DNA from: Vreelandella nigrificans | Lineage (GTDB): Bacteria > Pseudomonadota > Gammaproteobacteria > Pseudomonadales > Halomonadaceae | Length of the DNA stretch: 64,000 nt | Direction of reading: 5' to 3' | NCBI RefSeq assembly: GCF_002374315.1 | Contig: NZ_NWUX01000001.1 | Location: 1 to 64,000, forward strand | Part shown: piece after piece, positions 41,822 to 52,601 of the stretch | How positions within the stretch are numbered: position 1 is the first letter of the stretch | How the letters are laid out: the number at the start of each line of letters is the position of its first letter | Made by a program: the position numbers and the translations under genes | The notes under the pieces: generated by a model | What the model was told of the DNA's origin: nothing | The model's input: the letters and a program-made list of their open reading frames with translations, nothing else | Databases searched by the model: none

Positions 41822-43771
41822 TTAACGACGAGCGAGTAGGGCGCGATCGTAGCGCACCATTTTTTCGTTGTCGCTTAGCAAACTTACCCCTTCGCTATTA
41901 CCACCGTTGGTTAAACTTTCGAAGATAACGCGATAGCTCAGCACTGCCTGGACATAGTCGCGGGTTTCGCGGAAAGGAATGCTCTCTACAAATAAATCAA
42001 ACGATTCAACTCCGCTGCCTAGCCACTGATCCACTCTACCTGGGCCTGCGTTATAAGCCGCTGCTGCAGCTAGTCTGTTGCCCTGATAGCGCTCAAGTTT
42101 GTCGCGTAAATAGGTGCTTCCCAAGCGGATGTTGAGCTCTGGATCCAGTACGCCATAAGGGCCTGGATCGCTAATGCCTAACTGACGGCTCACCTGGGTG
42201 GCTGTGCCGGGCATTAGTTGCATCAGCCCGCGAGCTCCCGCTGGGGAAAGGGCAACGGGGTTGTAGGCGCTTTCACGCCGGGTAATCGCCATTAGCAGGT
42301 AGGGGTCAACGCCGGTTAAGCGACCCCAATGTAAAAAGCTGTCGCGATATGCTGGTGGGAAGCGCCAGTCCAGTGCATCCCACATTTCTCCGGCAATAGT
42401 AGTTTGCACTAAACGCGCATGCCATTGCTGATGGGCTGCATAGTCTGCAAGTGCGCGAGCCTGCTCAGGAGAGCCGTTTTTTACGGCATGTAGCCATTCA
42501 CTGTTTGCAAGGCCCTCTTCGCCAATGCGTAGTAGAGCTTCGGTTCGTTGAACGGCCGGAAGTTGGGCTGTGTGCTGCCTGGAGGCCTCGTCAAAATGGT
42601 TGCGCTCTAAATTGAGCTGGTAGGGTTGATTCAGTCGTTCAGCGGCGGCAAAGCCATAAAAGCTACGGTCAGTAGCTGCCTGGCGGTAGCGTGCTTCAGC
42701 CGCCCCTTGATTGCCGAGCTGTTCGTTGGCTCGCGCCAGCCAATACTGCCATCGGCTGCTTTTCTGCTGGCTGGCTGACATTTCTGCAATCCAGTGAATG
42801 ACCTCTGTCCATTGACGCTCGGCTAAAGCACGACGAACCCGGAGTTCCAGTACGCGTTCGCTGTCCAGGCTGGGTAATACACTGTCTACCCAGGCTGTAG
42901 TGCCTGGCACATCACGCACCAGGGTATAAAAGGCGAGTTCTTCTTCAATAGGCTGCCGGTCCGCGGGCGCTAAGTTAAGGCGAGGCGAGACTTCCTGCCA
43001 AGCGGCGAAAGCGGCGGGTGTGTTTTCCCGGGTGTAGCGCTGCATGGCCGCTTTATAAAAGGCAGCAGAAGCTGCGCATTCCGGGCCAAGGCATGCCGGA
43101 GCGGAGGTAATAGCACGACTATTGTTGTTGACCAACTTAACCGTATCACGGGCTGTTTGCCATTGGCCGCTCAGTAGCCCACCTAAGTAGCTGCTTAAAC
43201 GCTCCTCTCCTGCCTGCCAGGCGAGCATCTTACGTTCCCAGATCGCCGTGGCATTGATCGTTCCATCAGCCCTTAGGCGGCTAAATAGAGTATTACAGGC
43301 ATCAGGCTGAGAGCTGCCTACCCGCCACAGCTTAAGACCTGCTTCTCTGGCTTGCTGGGGCTCTCTGTCCAGTAAGGCTGTATAGTAATAGCACTGGCGG
43401 GCGGCGCCTGCAGGCTCTCCGTTAGCAATTGCCAGGAGATCACCATAACGGCCCGCGTAACCATAGTTGGCAATCGCTTGGCCTCGCAACCACTCTGACA
43501 GTGGGGAGTCAGCGTATTGATCAATAAATCGCTGCACCTGGTTCGAAGATAAATTGGGTAGCTGGTTGCGTAAACGGTGGTACTCAACGTAGCCACTGAG
43601 GACATGCCCCTCAATCGCGCGTTCATCAATCTGTTGCCACTGTTGCTGACGCGCCGCTTCCAATGCATCGCGCATAGCGGCGTCGGAAGCAGCCCAAGAA
43701 ACAACCGGTAGCCCTACCAGTACAGCCGTACAAAGGCTGCGTAGGGTGGAACGAAATGGCGAAGCCTGCAT
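41822..43771 (-). CDS. slt: soluble lytic murein transglycosylase Slt
   Basis: Slt cleaves the MurNAc-GlcNAc bond in peptidoglycan with formation of 1,6-anhydroMurNAc. The 649-residue protein (E. coli Slt70 645) has a signal peptide ending near VVSWAAS, a long alpha-helical superhelical ring domain (about residues 30-470) and a C-terminal goose-lysozyme-like domain. Its catalytic glutamate is in TRRESAYNPVALSPAGARG, followed by LMQLMPGTA and AAAAYNAGPGRV. It is divergent from the YkvA-like gene. Confidence 0.95.
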   Translation of the reverse strand: MQASPFRSTLRSLCTAVLVGLPVVSWAASDAAMRDALEAARQQQWQQIDERAIEGHVLSGYVEYHRLRNQLPNLSSNQVQRFIDQYADSPLSEWLRGQAIANYGYAGRYGDLLAIANGEPAGAARQCYYYTALLDREPQQAREAGLKLWRVGSSQPDACNTLFSRLRADGTINATAIWERKMLAWQAGEERLSSYLGGLLSGQWQTARDTVKLVNNNSRAITSAPACLGPECAASAAFYKAAMQRYTRENTPAAFAAWQEVSPRLNLAPADRQPIEEELAFYTLVRDVPGTTAWVDSVLPSLDSERVLELRVRRALAERQWTEVIHWIAEMSASQQKSSRWQYWLARANEQLGNQGAAEARYRQAATDRSFYGFAAAERLNQPYQLNLERNHFDEASRQHTAQLPAVQRTEALLRIGEEGLANSEWLHAVKNGSPEQARALADYAAHQQWHARLVQTTIAGEMWDALDWRFPPAYRDSFLHWGRLTGVDPYLLMAITRRESAYNPVALSPAGARGLMQLMPGTATQVSRQLGISDPGPYGVLDPELNIRLGSTYLRDKLERYQGNRLAAAAAYNAGPGRVDQWLGSGVESFDLFVESIPFRETRDYVQAVLSYRVIFESLTNGGNSEGVSLLSDNEKMVRYDRALLARR

Positions 43772-43871
43772 GGCACATCCTCTTGCTGGCTAGCGGGACG
43801 ACAGCCGCTATAGTGAACTTAAAGAATAAACAGTGCTCTGACAATCGTGACACTTAGAGGATTCAATTACG

Positions 43872-44219
43872 ATGGCCCCATTATCCACTTGGTGGTTATT
43901 ACGTCGACTTAAAACTCGTGTATGGGCAGTAAAACGTATTGGTCGTGCGCTTAAACTGTTTGCGCCCATGACGCGAGATGTACTGCGTGGTGATTTCCGT
44001 CCGGTACCCTGGTCCGCGTTTGGCATGATGGCATTAGCGCTAGCCTATCTGGTTATGCCTTTTGATCTCATTCCCGACTTTTTGCTAATCATCGGTTTGG
44101 TCGACGATGTAATCATCGTAGGTTGGCTGCTCAATCGAATTGATCAGCGTCTTGCTGACTACCGTGCTTGGAAGCACGATAACGTCGATACTTCCACTTC
44201 TCAGCATTCAGCTTCTTGA
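43872..44219 (+). CDS. YkvA-like DUF1232 small membrane protein
   Basis: The 115-residue protein has a basic amphipathic N-terminus (RRLKTRVWAVKRIGRALKLF) and the DUF1232 hallmark: a hydrophobic hairpin with YLVMPFDLIPDF followed by GLVDDVIIVGWLL (about residues 58-85). Function is unknown in the family. Its stop codon lies inside the -35 element of the htpG heat-shock promoter, so transcription from htpG starts just past this gene. Confidence 0.88.
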   Translation: MAPLSTWWLLRRLKTRVWAVKRIGRALKLFAPMTRDVLRGDFRPVPWSAFGMMALALAYLVMPFDLIPDFLLIIGLVDDVIIVGWLLNRIDQRLADYRAWKHDNVDTSTSQHSAS

Positions 44220-44242
44220 AATTACTCTGCCTATCCCCATAT
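44215..44242 (+). promoter_or_regulatory. sigma-32 (RpoH) heat-shock promoter of htpG
   Basis: CTTGAAA at 44215-44221 and CCCCATAT at 44235-44242 are separated by 13 bases. This matches the E. coli sigma-32 consensus (CTTGAAA, 11-16 bases, CCCCATNT) at every fixed position. The predicted RNA start is at about 44249-44250, some 70 bases before the htpG ATG. The -35 box overlaps the stop codon of the upstream gene. Confidence 0.9.
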
Positions 44243-44260
44243 TGAGTTCACATCTTTTTC

Positions 44261-44285
44261 ACTTTCGTCTCCAGTAGACGAAAGT
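44261..44285 (+). promoter_or_regulatory. perfect hairpin in the htpG leader
   Basis: ACTTTCGTCT (44261-44270) and AGACGAAAGT (44276-44285) form a 10-bp perfect stem with a CCAGT loop, close to the predicted 5' end of the htpG mRNA. The ribosome binding site (GAGG, 44306-44309) is outside it, so it may act in mRNA stability rather than masking the start. Confidence 0.7.
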
Positions 44286-44318
44286 ACACGATAAACGTGA
44301 TCAATGAGGGCTAAGCGC

Positions 44319-46223
44319 ATGACAACTGCGACCCACGAAGAAACTCTTGGCTTTCAAACGGAAGTTAAGCAGCTCCTGAATCTGATGATTCACTCCCTGT
44401 ACTCCAACCGGGAGATTTTTCTACGCGAGCTTATTTCCAACGCCGCCGACGCCTGCGATAAGTTGCGCTACGCTGCACTGGATAACGATGCGCTATATGA
44501 AGGTGATAGCGAGCTACGTATCGAAATTGAGCACGACCGCGACGCTAACACCATTACGCTGCGTGATAATGGCATTGGTATGAACCGCGAAGACGTGATT
44601 GCCAATCTGGGCACTATTGCACGTTCGGGCACGGCAGAGTTCCTTAAACAGCTTTCGGGTGAGCAGCAAAAAGACGCCAAGCTGATTGGTCAGTTCGGTG
44701 TTGGCTTTTATTCGGGCTTTATCGTCGCTGATGAGGTGACGGTACGCACTCGCAAAGCGGGTACAGCGGCCTCTGAAGGTGTTGAGTGGCGCTCCAAAGG
44801 TGAGGGTGAGTTCACGGTTGCTGATATTGAGTGCGAGATTCACGGCACCGAGATTACCCTGCATCTGAAAGAGGATGCTAAAGAGTTCGCTGACGACTAC
44901 CGCCTACAGGGGCTGGTGCGTAAGTATTCTGACCATATCGAAGTGCCGGTGCGCATGCCGAAAACCGAAACGGCGAAAGATGAAGATGGCAATGAGGTTG
45001 AAGGCAGCGAAGTCACGACCTGGGAAACCGTCAACGAAGCCACCGCACTATGGGCACGCCCGAAGAGTGATGTCTCCGACGACGAGTATAAGGCGTTCTA
45101 TAAGCACGTTGCTCATGACTTCAGTGACCCGCTAACCTGGAGCCATAACAAGGTTGAAGGTAAGCTTGATTACACTAGCTTACTGTACGTTCCAGGCCGT
45201 GCGCCGTTTGATATGTTCGAGCGTGACGGTGCCCGTGGCGTCAAGCTCTACGTTCAGCGCGTATTTATTATGGACGACGCCGAGCAGTTCCTGCCGCTTT
45301 ATCTGCGCTTTATCAAAGGTGTGCTGGATACCCGCGACCTATCGCTGAATGTTTCCCGCGAGCTGCTTCAGCAAGATCCTAAGGTTGATAAAATTAAGGG
45401 TGCGCTGACTAAGCGTGGGCTGGATATGCTTAAGAAGCTGTCCAAAGACAGCGAGCAGTATCAAACCTTCTGGAACACCTTTGGTAGCGTGTTAAAAGAG
45501 GGGCCGGGCGAAGATTTCGCTAACCGCGAAAAAATTGCTGGTCTGTTGCGCTTTGCCTCCACCCATACCGATACGGCTACCCAAGAGCATGCCTTGGCAG
45601 ATTACGTTGAGCGCATGAAGGAAGGCCAGAAGAAGATTTACTATGTGGTGGCAGACAGCTTTAATGCTGCTAAAAATAGCCCACATCTGGAGATTTTCCG
45701 TAAAAAAGGTATTGAGGTCCTCCTGCTATCGGACCGTATTGATGAGTGGTTAATGAGCCATCTCACCGAGTTTGATGGTAAATCTTTTGCTGATGTGGCA
45801 AAAGGCGAGCTAGACCTTGGCGATGTGGAAGACGAGGCCGAGAAGAAGGCACAAGAAGAGACGGCCAAGGCTAAGGAAGACCTGGTGAAGCGCGTTAAAG
45901 AGGCGCTCAGTGACGGTGTGCAGGAAGTTAAAATCACCCATCGCTTAACTGATTCGCCGGCCTGTGTCGTTCTTCCAGAGCATGAGATGGGCTACCAAAT
46001 GCGCCGCATTATGGAAGCTGCTGGGCAAAAAATGCCAGAAGTAAAGCCGATTTTAGAGCTGAACCCTGACCATGCGCTGGTTGCACGCTTGGAAAATTCT
46101 GAAGGTGACCTGTTTGGTCAGCTAGCTCACATTTTGTTGGATCAGGCGATTATCGCAGAGGGTGGACAGTTGGACGATCCTGCCGCCTACGTTAAGCGAC
46201 TCAACAGTGTATTAACTGCCTGA
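44319..46223 (+). CDS. htpG: chaperone HtpG (Hsp90)
   Basis: HtpG is the bacterial Hsp90, an ATP-dependent dimeric chaperone. The 634-residue protein (E. coli 624) has the N-terminal GHKL ATP site with [32 protein letters not shown] and [11 protein letters not shown], the middle domain with [11 protein letters not shown] and [10 protein letters not shown], and a C-terminal dimer domain. The ATG at 44319 has GAGGG upstream; an earlier in-frame ATG at 44304 has none. Its heat-shock control is directly visible in the sigma-32 promoter at 44215. A terminator follows at 46242. Confidence 0.97.
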   Translation: MTTATHEETLGFQTEVKQLLNLMIHSLYSNREIFLRELISNAADACDKLRYAALDNDALYEGDSELRIEIEHDRDANTITLRDNGIGMNREDVIANLGTIARSGTAEFLKQLSGEQQKDAKLIGQFGVGFYSGFIVADEVTVRTRKAGTAASEGVEWRSKGEGEFTVADIECEIHGTEITLHLKEDAKEFADDYRLQGLVRKYSDHIEVPVRMPKTETAKDEDGNEVEGSEVTTWETVNEATALWARPKSDVSDDEYKAFYKHVAHDFSDPLTWSHNKVEGKLDYTSLLYVPGRAPFDMFERDGARGVKLYVQRVFIMDDAEQFLPLYLRFIKGVLDTRDLSLNVSRELLQQDPKVDKIKGALTKRGLDMLKKLSKDSEQYQTFWNTFGSVLKEGPGEDFANREKIAGLLRFASTHTDTATQEHALADYVERMKEGQKKIYYVVADSFNAAKNSPHLEIFRKKGIEVLLLSDRIDEWLMSHLTEFDGKSFADVAKGELDLGDVEDEAEKKAQEETAKAKEDLVKRVKEALSDGVQEVKITHRLTDSPACVVLPEHEMGYQMRRIMEAAGQKMPEVKPILELNPDHALVARLENSEGDLFGQLAHILLDQAIIAEGGQLDDPAAYVKRLNSVLTA

Positions 46224-46241
46224 TGACCAGCTAATGTTGCC

Positions 46242-46276
46242 ACGGCCCGCTTGAAACCCAAGCGGGCCGTTTAGTT
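46242..46276 (+). terminator. rho-independent terminator after htpG
   Basis: ACGGCCCGCTTG (46242-46253) pairs perfectly with CAAGCGGGCCGT (46259-46270) around an AAACC loop, followed by TTAGTTT. It separates htpG from gpsA, keeping gpsA off the heat-shock transcript. Confidence 0.85.
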
Positions 46277-46322
46277 TGGTAAGGTGTACGACATATCAGT
46301 GACAAACTACCAGGATATCGTT

Positions 46323-47390
46323 ATGGCTGAACAGCGGATCAATGTCGCGGTACTGGGTGGCGGCAGTTTTGGCACTGCCTTGGCCAGCATTGCGGCGGAT
46401 AACGGCGCTAACGTGCGTCAGTGGATGCGCGACGAAGCGCTGGTGGCACAAATTAATCAAGAGCACCGTAATGGGCGCTATTTACCGAACTACGCCATTA
46501 ACCCGGCGGTACAGGCATCCACTCATTTGCAGGCGGTGCTAGAAAACGCCGAATTGGTGTTGATTGCGATACCCTCCAAGGCATTTCGTAGCGTTGTACA
46601 GGCCGCTAAGCCATGGCTTACATCTACGCAAATTTTAGTCAGCACCACGAAAGGTATCGAGCAAGACAGCTTTTTATTGATGAGTCAGGTGCTTGAGCAG
46701 GAGACTGGATTTTCCCATATTGGTGTTATTGCTGGGCCTAACTTGGCATCTGAAATAGCGGACAAGCAGTTAACCGCTACGGTAATTGCCAGTGCCGATT
46801 CCCTTACCCGTACTCGGGTGCAGCAGGCGCTCGGCTGTCGCTATTTTCGGGTATATGCAAGCAATGACCGGCATGGGGTCGAGCTTGGTGGTGCGCTTAA
46901 AAATATTTATGCCATTGCCGCCGGTATGGCCGCAGCGTTGGGGATGGGCGAGAACACTCGCAGTATGCTAATCACCCGTGCCCTGGCTGAAATGAGTCGT
47001 TTTGCGGTAGCGCAAGGGGCTAATCCGATGACGTTTTTGGGGTTGGCTGGGGTTGGTGATTTGATTGTTACCTGCTCGTCCAATTTATCTCGGAACTATC
47101 GAGTCGGCTTTGCTATGGGGGAGGGGCGCGGTCTTGAGGATGCTGTTTCAGCGCTTGGGCAAGTGGCTGAGGGGGTTAATACAGTTAAGCTGGTGTGTGA
47201 AAAGGCCCGTGAAATGGGCGTTTACATGCCGCTCGCAGAGGGTTTAAACCGCGTACTGTTCGAAGGGGTTCCCGCTCAAGAGATGGCGAAAACGCTGATG
47301 ATGGGTGAGCAAAGCAGCGATGTAGAGTTTATCCTGCCCCGTGAAGCGGTTCAGCAGGCGCACCGCAATAACGGAGGGTGGCATGAGTAG
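46323..47390 (+). CDS. gpsA: glycerol-3-phosphate dehydrogenase [NAD(P)+]
   Basis: GpsA makes sn-glycerol-3-phosphate from dihydroxyacetone phosphate for phospholipids. The 355-residue protein (E. coli 339) has the dinucleotide fold [33 protein letters not shown], the catalytic-lysine tract [13 protein letters not shown], and [14 protein letters not shown]. The ATG at 46323 has AGGA upstream; the frame is open to 46284 but the extra residues are not family-like. It overlaps sixA by 8 bp. Confidence 0.96.
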   Translation: MAEQRINVAVLGGGSFGTALASIAADNGANVRQWMRDEALVAQINQEHRNGRYLPNYAINPAVQASTHLQAVLENAELVLIAIPSKAFRSVVQAAKPWLTSTQILVSTTKGIEQDSFLLMSQVLEQETGFSHIGVIAGPNLASEIADKQLTATVIASADSLTRTRVQQALGCRYFRVYASNDRHGVELGGALKNIYAIAAGMAAALGMGENTRSMLITRALAEMSRFAVAQGANPMTFLGLAGVGDLIVTCSSNLSRNYRVGFAMGEGRGLEDAVSALGQVAEGVNTVKLVCEKAREMGVYMPLAEGLNRVLFEGVPAQEMAKTLMMGEQSSDVEFILPREAVQQAHRNNGGWHE

Positions 47391-47901
47391 TGGGGTAAGT
47401 GGTCTCAAGAGAAGTGCCAAGCAGCATCTTTTGATTATGCGCCATGGCGAAGCTGCCCCTGGATTTCCTGATCAGTCTCGATTGCTTACGCCCCATGGAG
47501 AGCGCGAAGCCAGTAGCATGGCGCGCTGGTTGGCGTTACGTGTTGAGCAAGGTGAGTTGCCGCAGCCCAAGCTATATGCAAGCCCCTATGTGCGCGCACA
47601 GCAAACGGCTCAGCACTTTAGTGACGCTTTGAGAATACCGCTAGACACTCTGGATTTTATTACGCCTGATGACTCCCCCGTAGCGGTAAATGATTGGCTG
47701 CTGAGTCAGCCTGAAGATGCAGCAATTCTGCTGGTTAGCCATATGCCACTGGTGGGAGAGTTGGTGGGCGTGTTGATGGAGGGCGCGCGGAGCCGGGGAG
47801 TAGGGTTTCCCACTGCTGCTATCGCAGAGCTGGAGGCAGAAGTTTGGGCGGCAGGCTGCGCGCAGCTTAAATGCTTTACCCAGCCCAGCCAATTACGTTA
47901 A
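47383..47901 (+). CDS. sixA: phosphohistidine phosphatase SixA
   Basis: SixA is a small histidine-phosphatase-fold enzyme. In E. coli it dephosphorylates histidine in phosphorelay or nitrogen-PTS proteins such as NPr. The 172-residue protein has the catalytic RHG motif in [27 protein letters not shown], and the second histidine in [13 protein letters not shown]. The ATG at 47383 overlaps the gpsA end. An NPr-like gene is present at the right end of this window, giving a possible partner. Confidence 0.9.
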   Translation: MSSGVSGLKRSAKQHLLIMRHGEAAPGFPDQSRLLTPHGEREASSMARWLALRVEQGELPQPKLYASPYVRAQQTAQHFSDALRIPLDTLDFITPDDSPVAVNDWLLSQPEDAAILLVSHMPLVGELVGVLMEGARSRGVGFPTAAIAELEAEVWAAGCAQLKCFTQPSQLR

Positions 47902-47923
47902 CAGTACAAAAAAGCACTAACAC

Positions 47924-47950
47924 AAAAAAGCGGCTGCTGAGGCAGCCGCT
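47924..47950 (-). terminator. rho-independent terminator of gatCAB
   Basis: On the minus strand, AGCGGCTGC and GCAGCCGCT form a 9-bp perfect stem (47929-47937 with 47942-47950) with a 4-base loop, followed by a run of six Ts (the A-run 47924-47929 on the plus strand, first pairing base included). It lies 63 bp beyond the gatB stop. The sequence ACAAAAAAGC occurs twice here with a 16-base period (47906 and 47922). Confidence 0.88.
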
Positions 47951-48012
47951 GTCATCTAAAGCAAGAGATGTTGTTGCAAGGCTAAGGTCTGAATCAGCCC
48001 GTAGCAGGGGGG

Positions 48013-49467
48013 TTATAAAAGTGCATCCAGCTTCGCTTTTAGCACGCCATTGACCTGTTGTGGATTAGCAGTGCCGCGAGATGCTTTCATCACTTGGCCC
48101 ACAAAGTAGCCAATCATCTTGCCGCGTTTTTCTGGCTCGGAATCGCGGTACTGGGCTACCTGGGCGGGACTTTCAGCGATCACCTGGTCGATCATGGCTT
48201 CAATCGCGCCTGTATCGGTCACCTGCTTTAAGCCTTTGGCTTCTATCACTTCATCGGCGCTGCTGCCTTGGCCATTCCAGAGTGCCTGGAAGACCTGCTT
48301 TGCTGCTTTTCCGTTGATGGTGTCGTCTAGTACCCGGCCAATTAGCCCACCGAGTTGCTGAGCAGAAATGGGACTGTTCTGAATGCTCAGGCTTTCTCGG
48401 TTGAGAGCGCCTGCAAGCTCACCTTGTACCCAGTTGGCAGCCTGCTTGGCATCGCCACATACCCGGTGTACTTCCTCGAAAAACTCAGCCATTTCACGGC
48501 TAGCAGAAAGCACGCTCGCGTCGTAGGCGGACAGGCCAAGCTCTGTTTGGAAGCGTGCACGCTTGTCGGCTGGCAGTTCGGGTAGCTGGCTGCGCAAATG
48601 CTCTAGATAGGCCTGATCAAGCACGACGGGCAGTAAATCTGGGCAGGGGAAGTAGCGATAGTCGTTGGCCTCTTCCTTGGTGCGCATGCTGCGGGTTTCG
48701 TCCCGCTCAGGGTCGAACAGGCGAGTCTCTTGGACGACTTTGCCGCCATCTTCGATTAGCTCGATTTGCCGTTCAACCTCAAAAGCAATCGCCCGTTCGA
48801 CGAAGCGGAACGAGTTAACGTTTTTGATTTCAGCACGTGTGCCGAAAGCTTCCTGGCCTTTAGGGCGAACCGAAACGTTAACATCGCAGCGCATAGAGCC
48901 CTCTGCCATGTTGCCATCAGAAATGCCCAAGTAAGTGACGATGGAGTGAATCGCTTTTAGATAAGCCGCGGCCTCTTTGGCGTTGCGCATATCTGGCTCG
49001 GATACGATTTCTAAAAGGGGAGTGCCCGCCCGGTTCAGATCGATGCCGGTCATGCCATGGAAGTCTTCATGTAACGACTTGCCGGCGTCTTCCTCAAGGT
49101 GGGCATGGTGGATGCGAATACACTTGGTGGTGTTGTCATCCAGGGTGATTTCAACTTCGCCAGCGCCCACGATGGGATGGTACATCTGGCTGGTTTGGTA
49201 GCCTTTGGGCAGATCGGGGTAGAAGTAATTTTTACGATCAAATACTGATACTTCAGGAATATCTGCGTGGATTGCCAAGCCAAATTGTACCGCCATGGCG
49301 ACGGCTTGCTCGTTGAGCACTGGCAAAACACCAGGCAGGCCAAGATCAACGGCACAGGCCTGGGTGTTTGGCTCTGCACCAAAGGCAGTGGAGGCGCCGG
49401 AGAAGATCTTCGAGCGTGTCGCGAGCTGAACGTGGACTTCCAGCCCGATCACAGTTTCCCATTGCAT
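48013..49467 (-). CDS. gatB: Asp-tRNA(Asn)/Glu-tRNA(Gln) amidotransferase subunit B
   Basis: GatB binds the misacylated tRNA and activates the glutamyl or aspartyl group with ATP. The 484-residue protein has [53 protein letters not shown] and the C-terminal YqeY-like tail. It is the last gene of gatC-gatA-gatB; its ATG overlaps the gatA TAA by one base. Confidence 0.97.
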   Translation of the reverse strand: MQWETVIGLEVHVQLATRSKIFSGASTAFGAEPNTQACAVDLGLPGVLPVLNEQAVAMAVQFGLAIHADIPEVSVFDRKNYFYPDLPKGYQTSQMYHPIVGAGEVEITLDDNTTKCIRIHHAHLEEDAGKSLHEDFHGMTGIDLNRAGTPLLEIVSEPDMRNAKEAAAYLKAIHSIVTYLGISDGNMAEGSMRCDVNVSVRPKGQEAFGTRAEIKNVNSFRFVERAIAFEVERQIELIEDGGKVVQETRLFDPERDETRSMRTKEEANDYRYFPCPDLLPVVLDQAYLEHLRSQLPELPADKRARFQTELGLSAYDASVLSASREMAEFFEEVHRVCGDAKQAANWVQGELAGALNRESLSIQNSPISAQQLGGLIGRVLDDTINGKAAKQVFQALWNGQGSSADEVIEAKGLKQVTDTGAIEAMIDQVIAESPAQVAQYRDSEPEKRGKMIGYFVGQVMKASRGTANPQQVNGVLKAKLDALL

Positions 49468-50927
49468 TAGGCGTTCTCCTCGGCAAAAGCGGGAAGTTTT
49501 AAGTGCCAGTCTGTGGCCTGTTGGAATTGGTGCGCCACGTTGAGTAGTTGGGCTTCTGCAAAGTGGGTGCCGAGTATTTGTAAGCCTACCGGGCGCCCTG
49601 CCGCGAAGCCTGCTGGGACGCTGATACCTGGAATACCTGCTAAGTTGACGGCGATGGTGTAGATGTCTTGCAAGTACATCGACACCGGATCTTTTTTAGC
49701 ACCAAGATCAAAGGCTGGGGTGGGCGAAGCTGGCCCCATCAGCACATCCACGTCCTCAAACGCGTCAAGAAAATCTTGGCGGATTAGGCGGCGTACTTTT
49801 TGAGCTTTTGTGTAATAAGCGTCGAAAAAGCCTTCAGACAGTGTGTGGGTACCGATCAAAATGCGGCGCTTAACTTCTTCACCGAAGCCCTCGGCCCGAG
49901 AACGGGTGTAGAGATCGATCAGATCAGCCGGTGCGTCGCAGCGATGGCCAAAGCGCACGCCGTCGTAGCGTGAAAGGTTCGAAGATGCCTCGGCCGGTGC
50001 GATCACGTAGTAAGCCGGAATCGCATAGTGGGTATGAGGCAGGCTGACTTCCCGTACTGTAGCACCTAGAGATTCATACACCTTCACTGCATCGCGTACG
50101 GCTTTTTCTACCTCGGGATCAAGTCCGTCACCGAAGTACTCTTTAGGAAGGCCTATTTTAAGGCCTGACAGTGGCGCATTCAGGGTTTCGGTGTAATCGG
50201 GAACGCCGCGGGCCACGCTGGTGGAGTCGCGTACGTCGTGTCCAGCGATGACATTGAGCAGGTGGGCACAGTCTTCGGCGCTGCGCGCCATCGGGCCAGC
50301 CTGATCAAGGCTTGATGCGTAGGCGATGATGCCATAGCGGGATACACGGCCATAGGTAGGTTTTAACCCCGTGATTCCACAAAACGCTGCTGGCTGGCGA
50401 ATAGAGCCGCCTGTGTCGGTGCCCATGGCGGCAGGTACAAGCCCGGCAGCTACCGCTGCCGCGCTGCCGCCGGAGCTTCCACCGGGAACTGCTGAGAGAT
50501 CCCAGGGGTTTTTTACCGCGCCAAAGTAGCTGTTCTCGTTGGATGAGCCCATGGCGAACTCGTCCATATTGGTTTTACCCAGGCTGATAGTGCCCGCTGC
50601 ACTGAGCTTTTCAACCACCGTAGCATTGTAAGGCGCGATAAAGTTATCGAGCATTTTGGAGCCACAGCTGGTTTTCACACCTTGGGTGCAGAAAATATCT
50701 TTCAGGGCAAGCGGTATGCCGGTTAACGTACCGGCATTGCCTGCTGCGCGTAGTTGGTCGGCAGCTTCGGCTTGTTTGAGCGCTTGTTCGGCGGTAACGG
50801 TAATAAAGCTATTAAGATTGCCATCGGCTTGCTCAATGCGTTGCAAAAAGTGCGAAGTAAGCTCGCGACTGGAAAACTCACCGCTTTTAAGTGCAGCGGC
50901 CAGTTGGGTGACAGTTTTATCATGCAT
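49467..50927 (-). CDS. gatA: Asp-tRNA(Asn)/Glu-tRNA(Gln) amidotransferase subunit A
   Basis: GatA releases ammonia from glutamine for GatB. The 486-residue protein has the amidase signature with the Ser-cisSer-Lys triad: the lysine in [10 protein letters not shown] and the serines in [15 protein letters not shown] and [13 protein letters not shown]. The frame is open further upstream to 50990, but the ATG at 50927 ([13 protein letters not shown]) matches the family N-terminus. A gap of 96 bp separates it from gatC. Confidence 0.97.
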   Translation of the reverse strand: MHDKTVTQLAAALKSGEFSSRELTSHFLQRIEQADGNLNSFITVTAEQALKQAEAADQLRAAGNAGTLTGIPLALKDIFCTQGVKTSCGSKMLDNFIAPYNATVVEKLSAAGTISLGKTNMDEFAMGSSNENSYFGAVKNPWDLSAVPGGSSGGSAAAVAAGLVPAAMGTDTGGSIRQPAAFCGITGLKPTYGRVSRYGIIAYASSLDQAGPMARSAEDCAHLLNVIAGHDVRDSTSVARGVPDYTETLNAPLSGLKIGLPKEYFGDGLDPEVEKAVRDAVKVYESLGATVREVSLPHTHYAIPAYYVIAPAEASSNLSRYDGVRFGHRCDAPADLIDLYTRSRAEGFGEEVKRRILIGTHTLSEGFFDAYYTKAQKVRRLIRQDFLDAFEDVDVLMGPASPTPAFDLGAKKDPVSMYLQDIYTIAVNLAGIPGISVPAGFAAGRPVGLQILGTHFAEAQLLNVAHQFQQATDWHLKLPAFAEENA

Positions 50928-51023
50928 TACCCGGAAACTCCGTTCGGGGGCGAAAAAGAGAGGCGGAAAATGGCGGCACCAGCTGCCCAATTGATTTCCA
51001 CTTTTTCCACTATTTGTTTCTAC

Positions 51024-51311
51024 TTATTCCACTACGCGCGGTACAAGATAGAGGCCCTCTTCCACCGCCGGGGCGCAGCGCTGGAAATTATCGCGCTGAT
51101 TGGTTTCCGTTACCTCGTCAGCACGTAGGCGCTGGGTAGCATCCAGTGGGTGTGAAAGTGGAATAACACCTTCAGTATCAATGCTTTGTAGCTGGTCGAC
51201 CATGTCTAGGATGCGGCTTAGATCGTCCACAAAGCTACTGGCTTGGTCATCGCTGACGGCGATTCGGGCCAAGTGCGCGGCCCGGCGCACATGAGAGTCT
51301 TCAAGCGCCAT
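51024..51311 (-). CDS. gatC: Asp-tRNA(Asn)/Glu-tRNA(Gln) amidotransferase subunit C
   Basis: GatC is the small subunit wrapping around GatA and GatB. The 95-residue protein reads MALEDSHVRRAAHLARIAV, with LSRILDMVDQLQSIDTEGV and the closing LYLVPRVVE, all typical of GatC. The ATG at 51311 is preceded by GAGGAAATC; the open frame upstream to 51344 is not needed. The gene is divergent from mreB; the order is shared with Pseudomonas. Confidence 0.95.
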   Translation of the reverse strand: MALEDSHVRRAAHLARIAVSDDQASSFVDDLSRILDMVDQLQSIDTEGVIPLSHPLDATQRLRADEVTETNQRDNFQRCAPAVEEGLYLVPRVVE

Positions 51312-51433
51312 GATCGAGATTTCCTCGCAAATGTGATGGAACATATTCCGCGTTCAGCGGTATACATACGGTCATCTTAAATTCGTCTTGTGTTGCAGAC
51401 GTGGAAAATAGCCATAAAAGGTACCACATATTG

Positions 51434-51480
51434 CCCCTCGCTGGCAGTATTAGGCGTGACTCGCGCTTGCTGCCAAGGGG
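51434..51480 (+). promoter_or_regulatory. long imperfect hairpin in the mreB upstream region
   Basis: CCCCT-cgc-TGGCAG (51434-51447) pairs with CTGCCA-AGGGG (51470-51480), an 11-bp stem with one 3-base bulge, enclosing a 22-base loop that itself can pair GCG with CGC. It sits 60-107 bp before the mreB ATG. It could be part of the mreB leader RNA or a terminator-like element for antisense transcription; no U-tract follows. Confidence 0.5.
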
Positions 51481-51528
51481 TTGCAGTGATACCGTTTGCA
51501 TCCGCACAGGGTTCCCGGTCTGCACTAG

Positions 51529-52578
<1,050 letters not shown>

Positions 52579-52601
52579 TCTGAGCGGTTTATCGCGGGGG
52601 A

